A stretch of 64,000 nucleotides of DNA from the NCBI RefSeq assembly GCF_001010415.1, contig NZ_JPLE01000016.1, positions 26,176 to 90,175 of the forward strand, in the 5' to 3' direction. The notes under the pieces were generated by a model. The model was not told the DNA's origin. It saw only the letters and a program-made list of their open reading frames with translations, and searched no databases. Shown piece by piece: positions 7,852 to 16,458 of the stretch. Both the position numbers and the translations under genes were made by a program. The stretch is from Xanthomonas pisi DSM 18956. Lineage in GTDB: Bacteria; Pseudomonadota; Gammaproteobacteria; Xanthomonadales; Xanthomonadaceae. Numbering within the stretch: the first letter of the stretch is position 1; each line of letters opens with the position of its first letter.

Positions 7852-10410
7852 CTACTCCCCGGCCAGCGCCTGGGCCAGGAACGGCGCCGTGCGGCTGGCG
7901 CGCTGTTGCGCGACCACATCCGGCGTACCGGCAACCACCACATTGCCGCCCGCACCGCCCGCGCCCGGTCCCATGTCCAGCACCCAATCGCTGCTGGCGG
8001 CCACGCGCATGTCGTGCTCCACCACGATCACCGTATTGCCGGCATCCACCAGCCCCTGCAGCTGGGTCATCAAGGTATCCACGTCGGCCGGATGCAGGCC
8101 GGTGGTGGGCTCGTCCAGCACGTACACGGTGTCGCGCCGCTGGGCGCGCTGCAGCTCGGTGGCCAGCTTGATGCGCTGCGCTTCGCCCCCGGACAACTCG
8201 GTGGCCGGTTGTCCAAGGCGCAGGTAGCCCAGCCCCACTTCGCGCAAGACCTGCAGCGGCCGCAACACGCTGGCGTCGTCGGCAAAAAAAGCCGCCGCCT
8301 GATCCACCGTCATCGCCAGCACCTGCGCGATGGTGTGCCCGCGCAGTTCGATTTCCAGCGTTCTGGCGTTATAGCGCGCGCCGTGACAGCTGGGGCATGG
8401 CGCGTACACGCTGGGCATGAACAGCAGTTCCACCGATACCGAGCCCTCGCCTTCGCAGGTCGCGCAGCGGCCCTTGGCCACGTTGAAGGAGAACTGCCCC
8501 GGGTCGTAGCGGCGACGACGCGCGGTGGGGGTGGCCGCAAACAGCTTGCGCACCGGATCGAACAACCCGGTGTAGGTAGCCAGGTTGGAGCGCGGCGTGC
8601 GGCCGATCGGCTTTTGATCCACCCGCACCAGCCGACGCACCTGATCGAGCCCGCCGACGATCGCCCCACCCGGCGGCACCTGCGTGCCGCGCTCCAACGG
8701 GTCCAGTGCGTCGTCGTCTTCAGAGCCGGTGTGGCCCAACTGCGCGGCCAGCAATTCCACCAGCGCCTGGCTCACCAGCGACGATTTGCCCGAGCCGGAC
8801 ACGCCGGTCACCGTGCTAAACACACCCAGCGGCAGGTCCACATCCAGCGCGCGCACGTTGTTGCGGGTGATGCCGCGCAGCTGCAGCCAGCCGGTCGCAG
8901 TGCGCGCACGGCGCTGCACCGCCGGTGGCGCGCCGAACAGATAACGTCGCGTGGACGATGCCTGCACCGCCTCCAGTCCCGCTGGCGGGCCGCTGTAGAG
9001 CACCTGCCCGCCATGCAGACCCGCCGCAGGGCCCACGTCGACGATCCAGTCGGCGTGGCGGATCACATCCACCTCGTGCTCGACCACGAACACCGAATTA
9101 CCCGCAGCCTTCAACTGGTCCAGCGCGCCGAGCAACGCCTGCGCATCGGCCGGGTGCAAGCCCGCCGATGGCTCGTCCATCACATACACCACGCCGAACA
9201 ATTGCGAGCGGATCTGCGTGGCAAGCCGCAGACGTTGCAGCTCGCCCGGCGACAGCGTGGGCGTGCTGCGCTCCAGGCTGAGATAGCCCAGGCCCAGTGC
9301 CTGCACCACGGCGATCCGCGCGCGCAGGTCTGCCGCGATCCGTTGCGCGGCGATCACCTGTTCCGGGTGCTGCGCTACGCCCTTCTTCTTTGCCTGTGGC
9401 CGCACATCGGCATCGGCGGCCGGGCGCAACAGCTCGGCCACCTCATCCAGCGGCCTGCGCGACAGCTCGCCGATATCCAGCCCGGCAAAGGTCACCGACA
9501 GCGCCTCGCGTCGCAGCCGCTTGCCATCGCACTGCGGGCACAGCGTGCTGACCAGATACGGCGCCACGCGCTTTTTCATCTGCGCGCTCTGCGTGGTGGC
9601 AAAGGTGTGCAGCACATAACGACGTGCACTGGTAAAGGTGCCCATGTAGCTGGGCTCTTCCTTGCGTTTGAGTGCGCGCTTGACCTCGTCCAGGCCATAG
9701 CCGGCGTACACCGGCACCACCGGTTGCTCGTCGGTGTACAGAATCCAGTCGCGGGTCTTCTTGGGTAGCTTGTGCCACGGCAGGTCCACATCGATGCCCA
9801 GCGTGGTCAGGATGTCGCGCTGGTTTTGACCATGCCAGGCGCCCGGCCAGGCTGCCACGGCACGGTCGCGGATGCTCAGGTTGCGGTCCAGCACCATGGT
9901 GGCTTCGGTGGCGTCGTAGATGCGGCCCAGGCCGTGACAGGCAGGGCAGGCGCCGGCCGGCGTATTGGGCGAAAACCCGTCGGCATAGATGATGTCCTGC
10001 CCGGGCGGATAACTGCCCGCACGCGAATACAGCATGCGCAGCGAGTTGGAGATGGTGGTGACGCTGCCTACCGACGAGCGCGCGCTCGGCGCGCCGCGTG
10101 CCTGCTGCAAGGCCACCGCCGGCGGCAACCCATCGATGGCATCCACTTCCGGCACGCCCACCTGGTCGATCAGGCGCCGCGCATAGGGCGAGATCGAATC
10201 CAGATAGCGGCGTTGCGCCTCGGCGAAAATGGTGCCGAACGCCAGCGACGACTTGCCCGAGCCGGACACGCCGGTGAACACCACCAGCGCATCGCGCGGG
10301 ATGTCCACGTCCACATTCTTGAGGTTGTGCTCGCGCGCACCGCGCACGCGCACCAGGCCGGAGGACGAGGGGATTGCGTTGGACATGACCACCAGACCGA
10401 CATTCGACAA
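7852..10410 (-). CDS. UvrA-like ABC ATPase (class II UvrA paralogue)
   Basis: The 852-residue protein has two ABC ATPase halves, each with a Walker [10 protein letters not shown], and ABC signatures [13 protein letters not shown] and [13 protein letters not shown] followed by DEPSAGLHP and DEPTTGLHP. It has UvrA-type zinc cysteine pairs ([29 protein letters not shown]). Canonical UvrA is about 90 residues longer; the shorter form lacking part of the UvrB-binding insert is the class II paralogue linked to drug or DNA-damage tolerance. It is probably not the main repair UvrA. The ATG at 10386 (MSNAIPSSS) is an equally plausible start. Confidence 0.85.
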   Translation of the reverse strand: MSNVGLVVMSNAIPSSSGLVRVRGAREHNLKNVDVDIPRDALVVFTGVSGSGKSSLAFGTIFAEAQRRYLDSISPYARRLIDQVGVPEVDAIDGLPPAVALQQARGAPSARSSVGSVTTISNSLRMLYSRAGSYPPGQDIIYADGFSPNTPAGACPACHGLGRIYDATEATMVLDRNLSIRDRAVAAWPGAWHGQNQRDILTTLGIDVDLPWHKLPKKTRDWILYTDEQPVVPVYAGYGLDEVKRALKRKEEPSYMGTFTSARRYVLHTFATTQSAQMKKRVAPYLVSTLCPQCDGKRLRREALSVTFAGLDIGELSRRPLDEVAELLRPAADADVRPQAKKKGVAQHPEQVIAAQRIAADLRARIAVVQALGLGYLSLERSTPTLSPGELQRLRLATQIRSQLFGVVYVMDEPSAGLHPADAQALLGALDQLKAAGNSVFVVEHEVDVIRHADWIVDVGPAAGLHGGQVLYSGPPAGLEAVQASSTRRYLFGAPPAVQRRARTATGWLQLRGITRNNVRALDVDLPLGVFSTVTGVSGSGKSSLVSQALVELLAAQLGHTGSEDDDALDPLERGTQVPPGGAIVGGLDQVRRLVRVDQKPIGRTPRSNLATYTGLFDPVRKLFAATPTARRRRYDPGQFSFNVAKGRCATCEGEGSVSVELLFMPSVYAPCPSCHGARYNARTLEIELRGHTIAQVLAMTVDQAAAFFADDASVLRPLQVLREVGLGYLRLGQPATELSGGEAQRIKLATELQRAQRRDTVYVLDEPTTGLHPADVDTLMTQLQGLVDAGNTVIVVEHDMRVAASSDWVLDMGPGAGGAGGNVVVAGTPDVVAQQRASRTAPFLAQALAGE

Positions 10411-11025
10411 CGCAGTAGCCTAGCGCGGCGCGCATGCAGCCGATGTCGTCGTCGCGTCCTTCAGGTACAGCCGAGCGCGTTAGGTCAGCCGCCTGGCCGG
10501 TCGAGGGCGCGGTGCCCTCACCGCTCGCGGGACACGCCATAAACCCGTCCCTGGGGACCGTGTGGCGGCATCCATGTCGCCACACGGTCCCGCAAGCGGC
10601 GAGGACAGCGCAGCAGAGAGTTGCTCGGTCGCTTGTCAAAAGCAGGCAATCTCACGGGTGCCTTGATTGCCGGGGCGGGCTGCAACTGTACGAGAGCTGG
10701 CGCGCTAGCAACACGTCCCACAGTGCTTGCACCCTCAACACCGACCATCCGACTGATCCTTGTCCGCCCACCGTCGCAGGACCGTACGCGGCATGGTTAC
10801 CGCGTAAACGCGTACAAGGACGTACCTGCAGCGTTTCCTGCGTGGTGGGTGGGCGCTAGGGCCCTGCAGCCAAGCCGCAGATCGGCCGCTCTACAGCGCA
10901 CCACCGACGCATCCACACCGTGGCATCGCGCCCGGCAACCTGGTCGTCTCTCGATGGAAACCACACCCCGGCCGCGCGCACCTGCAGGTGAGCGCAGTCG
11001 TGTTGCCAGCTGCTCTACAGCGCGC
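10411..11025. other. Long intergenic region with a palindromic repeat and no convincing gene
   Basis: These 615 bases separate uvrA2 from the HD hydrolase. They hold the hairpin repeat at 10516-10604. The remaining frames are short, arginine-rich and show no domain, so I call no gene. Confidence 0.5.
10516..10604. repeat. Dispersed palindromic element with 18-base terminal inverted repeats
   Basis: The ends are inverted repeats with 16 of 18 matches (CCTCACCGCTCGCGGGAC at 10516-10533 against 10587-10604). Inside is a perfect 14-base stem (GGGACCGTGTGGCG, 10554-10567, with 10578-10591) and a 10-base loop. The inner right arm shares bases with the outer right arm, so two alternative folds compete. 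From memory, similar sequence is scattered through Xanthomonas intergenic regions; copy number was not checked. Confidence 0.65.
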
Positions 11026-11664
11026 TCATCCCAGCGCATGCGCCGGCACCGGCTGCTCGCCGGTATCGGCAAGGGCCTGCATGCGCATGACAACGCCACT
11101 GAACAGCCGCGCGGTGGCGGCACTGCGCGTGCGGAAGATGGCTTCCAGCTCGCCGTAGTACCACAGCGTGCCTTCGCGGCCGGCAGTGAACACATTGAAG
11201 ATGTCCTGGCCCACGGCGGGGTTTTCCAGGTCCTGCACGATGCTGCGCGCGTTATAGAGCTTGTCGCAGCCGGACACCAGCAATGCGCGCTCCGGCGTCT
11301 TGCGCAGATGCTCCAGGTAGGCCAGCTTGCGTTCGCGCCAATCGTGCTTGCGCGCACGCGCGCTGTTGTCCACCTCGGCCTTGTCTTCGGCGGTGGCATC
11401 GGTGCACGCCATCACGATATCGGCCACGGTGTCGCCGAACTGCGCACGGATCGAGGCCTCGTGCCCGCCGCCGCAATCTTCCACCACATCGTGCAGCAAG
11501 CCGGCAATGGCCTGCTCTTCATCGCCGCCGCATTCCAGCACCAGCGTGGACACGCCGAGTAAATGGCTCAGGTACGGAATCTGCGTGCCCTTGCGCACCT
11601 GTCCGGCATGGGCGATGCGCGCGTAATCCACGGCCTGGGCGTAACGTTCGGTGAGAGCGGTCAT
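11026..11664 (-). CDS. HD-domain metal-dependent phosphohydrolase
   Basis: The 212-residue protein carries an HD domain in its first half: H20 in IAHAGQVRKGTQIPYLSHLL, then IAGLLHDVVEDCGG with the metal-binding HD pair, and later CDKLYNARSI with the last aspartate. The layout resembles the RelA/SpoT hydrolase domain and stand-alone Mesh1-type enzymes, which remove pyrophosphate or phosphate from nucleotides. No synthetase or TGS domain is present. The substrate, possibly (p)ppGpp or another nucleotide, cannot be settled from sequence alone. Confidence 0.8.
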   Translation of the reverse strand: MTALTERYAQAVDYARIAHAGQVRKGTQIPYLSHLLGVSTLVLECGGDEEQAIAGLLHDVVEDCGGGHEASIRAQFGDTVADIVMACTDATAEDKAEVDNSARARKHDWRERKLAYLEHLRKTPERALLVSGCDKLYNARSIVQDLENPAVGQDIFNVFTAGREGTLWYYGELEAIFRTRSAATARLFSGVVMRMQALADTGEQPVPAHALG

Positions 11665-11774
11665 GGGGCGTCCGATGCGAGCGATGGCGCATTATCGCCG
11701 AGCCCGGCCACACGCAGGGTGAGGATGCTGCGCTGCGCAATCCGGGCTCAATGACACGCCACTGCGGCCGATAG

Positions 11775-11922
11775 GTTTAGAGTGGCTAACAAAACGTAGC
11801 GAGCAGTCGTCAGGCGGGTGTGGACGGCGCGGAGGAACCGCAGTGTACGAGTGGTACATGAGGATTCCGAGCACCGGCCGCGCCCGCCTGGCGGCTGCGC
11901 AGTAGTTTTGTTAGACACTCTT
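11775..11922. repeat. About 148-bp hairpin element (MITE-like or structured RNA)
   Basis: The whole segment is one long imperfect palindrome. The left end AGAGTGGCTAACAAAAC pairs with the right end GTTTTGTTAGACACTCT (one mismatch). The arms stay complementary inward through GTCAGGCGGG/CCCGCCTGGC, with a centre around GTGTACGAGTGGTACAT. It lies between the HD hydrolase and the EAL gene, about 36 bases before the EAL start. It has no coding capacity. A non-autonomous mobile repeat is the most likely reading; a long RNA hairpin affecting the EAL gene is possible. Confidence 0.65.
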
Positions 11923-11957
11923 AGGCTCGATCCACGCCGCACGATGATGTCTACCTC

Positions 11958-12704
11958 ATGACCCAAATTCCTGTTTGCAACGCCTGCCGCGATGGCCAAG
12001 CATTTCCCACCGCCATCACCATGGCCTTCCAGCCGATCGTCGATGTCGTCAAGCGCAGCATCTATGCCGGCGAGGCACTGGTGCGCGGCATCAACGGCGA
12101 ATCTGCCGGCAGCATCCTGGCCGCCGTGGATGAGCGCAACCGGTATGCCTTCGACCAGGCCTGCCGCATCAAGGCGATCGAATGCGCCGCGCAGATCGCG
12201 CTGCCGGCATTGCTGTCGATCAACTTCATGCCCAATGCGGTCTACAACCCCGAGCACTGCCTGCGCGCCACGCTTTCGACCACTGCGCAACATGGCTGGC
12301 CGCTGGACGCGATCATCTTCGAGGTCAGCGAGCAGGAACACCTCGCCGATCCCGCGCATCTGCTGGAGATCCTGCGCGCCTACCAGGCGCGCGGGCTGAA
12401 GACTGCCATCGACGACTTCGGCGCCGGCTATGCCGGGCTCGGCCTGCTGGCCGACTTCCAGCCGGACCTGCTCAAGCTGGACATCGCACTGATCCGCGGC
12501 ATCGACACCGACCGCAGCCGCCAGGCCATCGTGCGCCACGTCACCCGCATGTGCGAGGAACTCGGCATCGCCGTGATCGCCGAAGGTATCGAACACCCCG
12601 ACCAATACCGCACCCTGCGCGACATGGGCATCCATCTGCAGCAAGGCTATCTGTTCGCCCGCCCAACAATCGGCGAACTACCGCAGGTGCACTGGCCGGA
12701 GTAA
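11958..12704 (+). CDS. EAL-domain cyclic-di-GMP phosphodiesterase
   Basis: The 248-residue protein is a lone EAL domain with no sensor or GGDEF partner. The residues needed for metal binding and catalysis are present: E39-A-L, the INFMPN asparagine, FEVSEQE, KTAIDDFGAGYAGL with the DD pair, LKLD, AEGIE, and LQQGYLFARP. It should hydrolyse c-di-GMP to pGpG in the cytoplasm, favouring motility over biofilm. The N-terminus has two cysteines (CNAC), of unknown meaning. The hairpin element just upstream may affect its expression. Confidence 0.9.
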   Translation: MTQIPVCNACRDGQAFPTAITMAFQPIVDVVKRSIYAGEALVRGINGESAGSILAAVDERNRYAFDQACRIKAIECAAQIALPALLSINFMPNAVYNPEHCLRATLSTTAQHGWPLDAIIFEVSEQEHLADPAHLLEILRAYQARGLKTAIDDFGAGYAGLGLLADFQPDLLKLDIALIRGIDTDRSRQAIVRHVTRMCEELGIAVIAEGIEHPDQYRTLRDMGIHLQQGYLFARPTIGELPQVHWPE

Positions 12705-12884
12705 GTGGGCGCCGCGAAGCAAGCGAACCGCCCCCTCAGCAGACTTGCAATCGCCCAACACAACATCCCCACCCGACCAAATCAAAACAGCACGCAAGCC
12801 GCTTTTACGATTCCCGATTCCCCAATCCCGATTCCCAGCGGCGCCCCAGCCCCCCATCCACACCCCGCCAACCAACCGCGCCGC

Positions 12885-13190
12885 TCACACATACCGCGGT
12901 ATCGGCCCCAGCTGCGGCGTCTGGTTCGGTAGCTCCACTTCCACTTCGTCCACATAACACCAGCCCCAGCCTTCGGGTGGGTCGTAGCCTTCGATGATGG
13001 GATGGCCGGTGGCGTGGTAATGCGCGGTGGCGTGCCTGTGCGGCGAATCATCGCAGCAACCGACATGGCCGCAACTGCGGCACAGGCGCAGATGCACCCA
13101 GGCGCTTTCGATGGCAAGACACGCCTCGCAGCCGCGCGCACTGGGCGTAACGTCTTCGATCTGGGTGGCGTGGGTGCAGTGGTGGCTCAT
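12885..13190 (-). CDS. UBP-type zinc finger protein
   Basis: The 101-residue protein is almost entirely a ZnF-UBP domain. Its Cys/His set runs CTH...RGCEACLA...HLRLCRSCGHVGCCDDSPHRHATAHYHATGHPI. In eukaryotes this fold binds the ubiquitin C-terminus. Bacterial versions usually stand alone with unknown ligands. The start overlaps the stop of the upstream flavoprotein (ATGA), so both are made from one message and probably work together. The acidic C-terminal half (WCYVDEVEVELP) completes the fold. Confidence 0.85.
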   Translation of the reverse strand: MSHHCTHATQIEDVTPSARGCEACLAIESAWVHLRLCRSCGHVGCCDDSPHRHATAHYHATGHPIIEGYDPPEGWGWCYVDEVEVELPNQTPQLGPIPRYV

Positions 13191-14896
13191 GCGGTGGTCG
13201 ACTCCTGATTGGCGCTGGCAAGTTCGGAGGCCGGTACCGGGTTGGCCTGATGGGCCAGGTATTGATGGATCTGCGCGACCACCGCGGCACCCTCGCCCAC
13301 TGCGGCAGCCACGCGCTTGACCGAGCCGGCACGCACATCGCCGATGGCGAACACGCCGGGGCGATTGGTCTCCAGCGGCAGACACGCCGGCACGCCGTCG
13401 CCGCGCGCGGTGCCGGTGATCACGAAGCCGCGCGCATCGGTGTCCACGCATTGCTGCACCCAGGCAGTATTGGGATCGGCGCCGACAAACAGGAACAGGT
13501 GCCGCAACTCCACCCGCGTGGTTGCGCCGTCACCGCGCGTACGCAGCACGGCGGCCTGCAGGCCGCGATCGTGGTCGCCTTCCAGCGCGGTCACTTCGGT
13601 GCCTGTATGCAACTGCACGTTGGGCAACGCGGCAATGCGCTCGATCAGGTATTGCGACATCGACGCTTCCAGCCCGGTGCCGCGAATGATCAGATGCAGC
13701 TCCTTCACGCGCGGCGCCAGAAACGCCACCGCCTGCCCTGCCGAATTGCCGCCGCCCACCAGGGCCACCACGCCGCCCTCGCACAGGCGCGCTTCCACCG
13801 GCGAGGCCCAGTACGACACGCCGTGGCCTTCGAAGCGATCCAGCCCCTCGATCTGCGGGCGGCGATAACGCGCACCCGAGGCGATCACCACGGTGCTGGC
13901 CAGCAGCTGCTTGCCGTCGGCCATGTCCAGACGCAACGCGCCATCGTCGCGGCTGCACTCCAGCATTGCCGCCTCGATCGGGATGGCCAGCTCGGCACCG
14001 AACTTCAGCGCCTGGTTGTAGGCGCGGCCGGCCAGCGCCTGGCCGGAAATGCCGGTCGGAAAGCCCAGATAATTTTCGATGCGTGCCGAGGCGCCGGCCT
14101 GGCCGCCGATGGCGCGCTGATCCATCACCAGCACCGACAACCCTTCGGAGGCGGCATACACCGCCGTCGCCAGACCCGCAGGGCCGGCGCCCACAATCGC
14201 CACGTCGTAGCGCTTGTTCGGGTCGATGTCCGGCGTCATGCCCAGGCAATGCGCAGCTTCGGCATCGCTGGGCTGGCGCAACACGCGGCCGCTGGGGCAC
14301 ACCATCACCGGCAGATCCTGCTCCTGGATGCCCAGCCGCTCGACCAGGGCGCGGCCCTCGGCATCGGACACATCCATCACCGTGTTGGGATAGCCGTTAC
14401 GGGTCAAGAACCCCTGCAAACGGGTCAGATGCCGGTCGTCCGGCTCGCCGATCAACACCGATCCCGAGGCATCGCCTTCGATCAGGCCGACCCGGCGCAG
14501 GATCAGCGCACGCATCACCACTTCGCCCACCTCGGCCGAACTGATCATCAGCGCACGCAGATGCGCCGTGTCGAACGGCAGCGCCAGGCAGCCTTCCTGG
14601 CCGGCACGTCCAGCCGCCAGCGATGCGCGCCCCGCCAGCTGACTCACCTCACCGGTGAACTGGCCGGGCGTGTGCCGGGTAATCGGCTTTTCGTTGCCCA
14701 GCCCGTCGCGGCGCACCACCTCGATGGCGCCCTCCAGCACCACCCAGACCGGGGCGTGCGCATCGCCGACCTCGAACACGATCTCGCCGGCGCCGAACCG
14801 CTGCGCCGGCCCGCTGGCGAAGCGCCGCGTGATCGCCAATTGGCCCGCATCCAGCTCGGGAAACATCTGATGGTGACGGGTAGCGTCCAGAGGCAT
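13187..14896 (-). CDS. Cyclic-nucleotide-binding domain/TrxR-like FAD oxidoreductase fusion
   Basis: The 569-residue protein has three parts. A CRP-type cNMP-binding barrel lies at about residues 20-140 (GEIVFEVGDAHAPVWVVLEG). A glutaredoxin-like segment at about 150-215 has no CxxC. A thioredoxin-reductase-like domain runs from about 225 (YDVAIVGAGPAGLATAVYAA for FAD, VVALVGGGNSAGQA for NADPH, FAIGDVRAGSVKR at the end). The usual CATC active site is replaced by YWASPVEARLC, so it is not a normal thioredoxin reductase and electrons must go elsewhere. ATG 14896 is preferred over 14959 because it starts just before the cNMP barrel. It is coupled to the UBP zinc finger gene. Confidence 0.85.
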   Translation of the reverse strand: MPLDATRHHQMFPELDAGQLAITRRFASGPAQRFGAGEIVFEVGDAHAPVWVVLEGAIEVVRRDGLGNEKPITRHTPGQFTGEVSQLAGRASLAAGRAGQEGCLALPFDTAHLRALMISSAEVGEVVMRALILRRVGLIEGDASGSVLIGEPDDRHLTRLQGFLTRNGYPNTVMDVSDAEGRALVERLGIQEQDLPVMVCPSGRVLRQPSDAEAAHCLGMTPDIDPNKRYDVAIVGAGPAGLATAVYAASEGLSVLVMDQRAIGGQAGASARIENYLGFPTGISGQALAGRAYNQALKFGAELAIPIEAAMLECSRDDGALRLDMADGKQLLASTVVIASGARYRRPQIEGLDRFEGHGVSYWASPVEARLCEGGVVALVGGGNSAGQAVAFLAPRVKELHLIIRGTGLEASMSQYLIERIAALPNVQLHTGTEVTALEGDHDRGLQAAVLRTRGDGATTRVELRHLFLFVGADPNTAWVQQCVDTDARGFVITGTARGDGVPACLPLETNRPGVFAIGDVRAGSVKRVAAAVGEGAAVVAQIHQYLAHQANPVPASELASANQESTTA

Positions 14897-15110
14897 GGAT
14901 CGGCAGCGTTTGAAGGGGGGATTGCATGCAAGCATGGCCAGTGGTGACGGCAATGGCAATCACCCGAAATGGGCAATGTCAGCGATGACGGACGCAACAT
15001 GGAGGCAAGCGCACGCAAGCGGCTGCCGCCGCCGAAGCAGCATGTTTGTCGCCCTGCACCGGCCAGCGCTCGGCCGGGCGCCAGCAGGCAAACGGACACA
15101 AGCGTGCGCG

Positions 15111-15761
15111 TTACCGCTGCGCCGGCAGCCAATGCGGGCCGTGCTGGCCTGCCGCCATGCGCTCGGCCGGGCGCACGCGAAACACCACGCTCATGCGTTC
15201 GCCCACGGCCCGGCTGGTCTTGGGAATGCCATGCGTATGCGTCAGCTGCGAGGCATGGCTCATCGCCAACAGGCTGCCCGATGCCAGCTCCACGCCAAGG
15301 GCGCGGCCACGGCCATCGTTTGCCCGCAGATTCATGCGCCTTGCCGCCCCCAGCGACAGCAGCGCAATGGGATACGGCGCCACCAGCGTGTGCAGCGCGT
15401 CATGATGCATCGCCACGCTGTCGCGCCCATCGCGGTACAGATTCAATCCCACCGCGTTGTACGGGGCAGGCAATACCGCCTGCACCGTCTCCAGCAGGCG
15501 CTGCAGCGGCAAGCCGGATGGCAAAGCGTCGTCCAAGCGGTAGGAGGCCAGCAAACGCGGCACCTCCACCACGCGGTCGTACATCTCACGCCGCTGACTG
15601 TGCCAGTCGGCGCGCTCGCGCAGTGCCGCAAAGCACGCCAGCGCCAGTGCAGGCGTCAACAGCTGCGGCCAATAGCGCACGCCGCCTTCGGCATCGTCCA
15701 GTACCTGCAGGGGCGCGACGGGGGTGTCGAACAAATCCATCTGCGCCATATGCGGGCGCAT
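15111..15761 (-). CDS. AlkB-like 2-oxoglutarate/Fe(II) dioxygenase
   Basis: The 216-residue protein has the AlkB fold and catalytic set: HHDALH (HxD iron ligands), the distal histidine in LTHTHGIPKT, and RMSVVFRVR with the arginines that bind 2-oxoglutarate. NLYRDGRDSVAMHHD is the family pattern for the substrate lid. Such enzymes remove methyl groups from alkylated DNA or RNA bases by oxidation. Short length and single-domain form fit the AlkB2/3-like branch. Starts at 15749 or 15740 (MDLFDTP) are also possible; no ribosome site decides. Confidence 0.85.
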   Translation of the reverse strand: MRPHMAQMDLFDTPVAPLQVLDDAEGGVRYWPQLLTPALALACFAALRERADWHSQRREMYDRVVEVPRLLASYRLDDALPSGLPLQRLLETVQAVLPAPYNAVGLNLYRDGRDSVAMHHDALHTLVAPYPIALLSLGAARRMNLRANDGRGRALGVELASGSLLAMSHASQLTHTHGIPKTSRAVGERMSVVFRVRPAERMAAGQHGPHWLPAQR

Positions 15762-16458
15762 GCCCGAGATTTCAGCTGCGCGATGAGGTCACCCAGTGCA
15801 CCAAGCCGACCAGTTCAGTTTCATGCTGCGATACACGCATGCCGAATGCCGTTCGCTTCACTGGCTACGACGCGTTGCCTGGAAGTCGCAGCGTCGTTCG
15901 GTGCATCGCAGGTCTCCTGCCCAGGCCGTCGTTTGCTGCGCGTCCAGCCCGGGTGACCAGGCTGCTGCCAAAGCCGTTGCCGGGCACTCGCACGCATCGG
16001 GTTGGCCCTGCGAAGCGAGGCGGCGGTGCACGCCATTGCCGGTTGCAGCGTCGCCTCTGGGCCACGCGTCATGAAGTGCTTGTCGTGCATCTCAATGACA
16101 GGCATGCCGAGTGGATCAAAGTGCAGGCGAGCAGTGCGCAAGGCTTCTTCGCGCACATGTCGAATGACGATCGCGGCATTGCACTGTGGGTGGATCGACA
16201 GCGAGTGATGCGGCAAGGACAACGCGTTGAAGCATCCCGACGCATCGCCATCAGCGCGGCAGCTACGCGCCGCACGTCCACGCTGCAAGGCGTAGAGGCT
16301 GCGCGGCTACCTGCGTGCTTGCCTGGCAACGCATCGTCACCCCGTGCGCACCTAGCGGCCCCGACAACGGACCAACTCGTGGTGCACGGCGCAACGCCTA
16401 TGGCCGGCTAAGCCCCTGTGCTACGGTCCGGCGCTGCATCCGCCCGGAGACGTTCCGC
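15762..16458. other. 697-base region without a supported gene
   Basis: Several frames are open because of high GC, including a 155-codon frame on the minus strand and a long one on the plus strand. None shows a domain, signal peptide or plausible ribosome site. The promoter of the GH92 gene must lie near the right end. A decayed gene cannot be excluded. Confidence 0.4.

Noticed and set aside
13187..14896. Ordinary thioredoxin reductase call
   Set aside because: The CxxC active site is absent and a cNMP-binding domain is fused, so the name would mislead.
15821..16288. 155-codon open frame on the minus strand before the GH92 gene
   Set aside because: Composition follows the high-GC shadow pattern, with no ribosome site, domain or signal peptide; kept only as an uncertain intergenic region.
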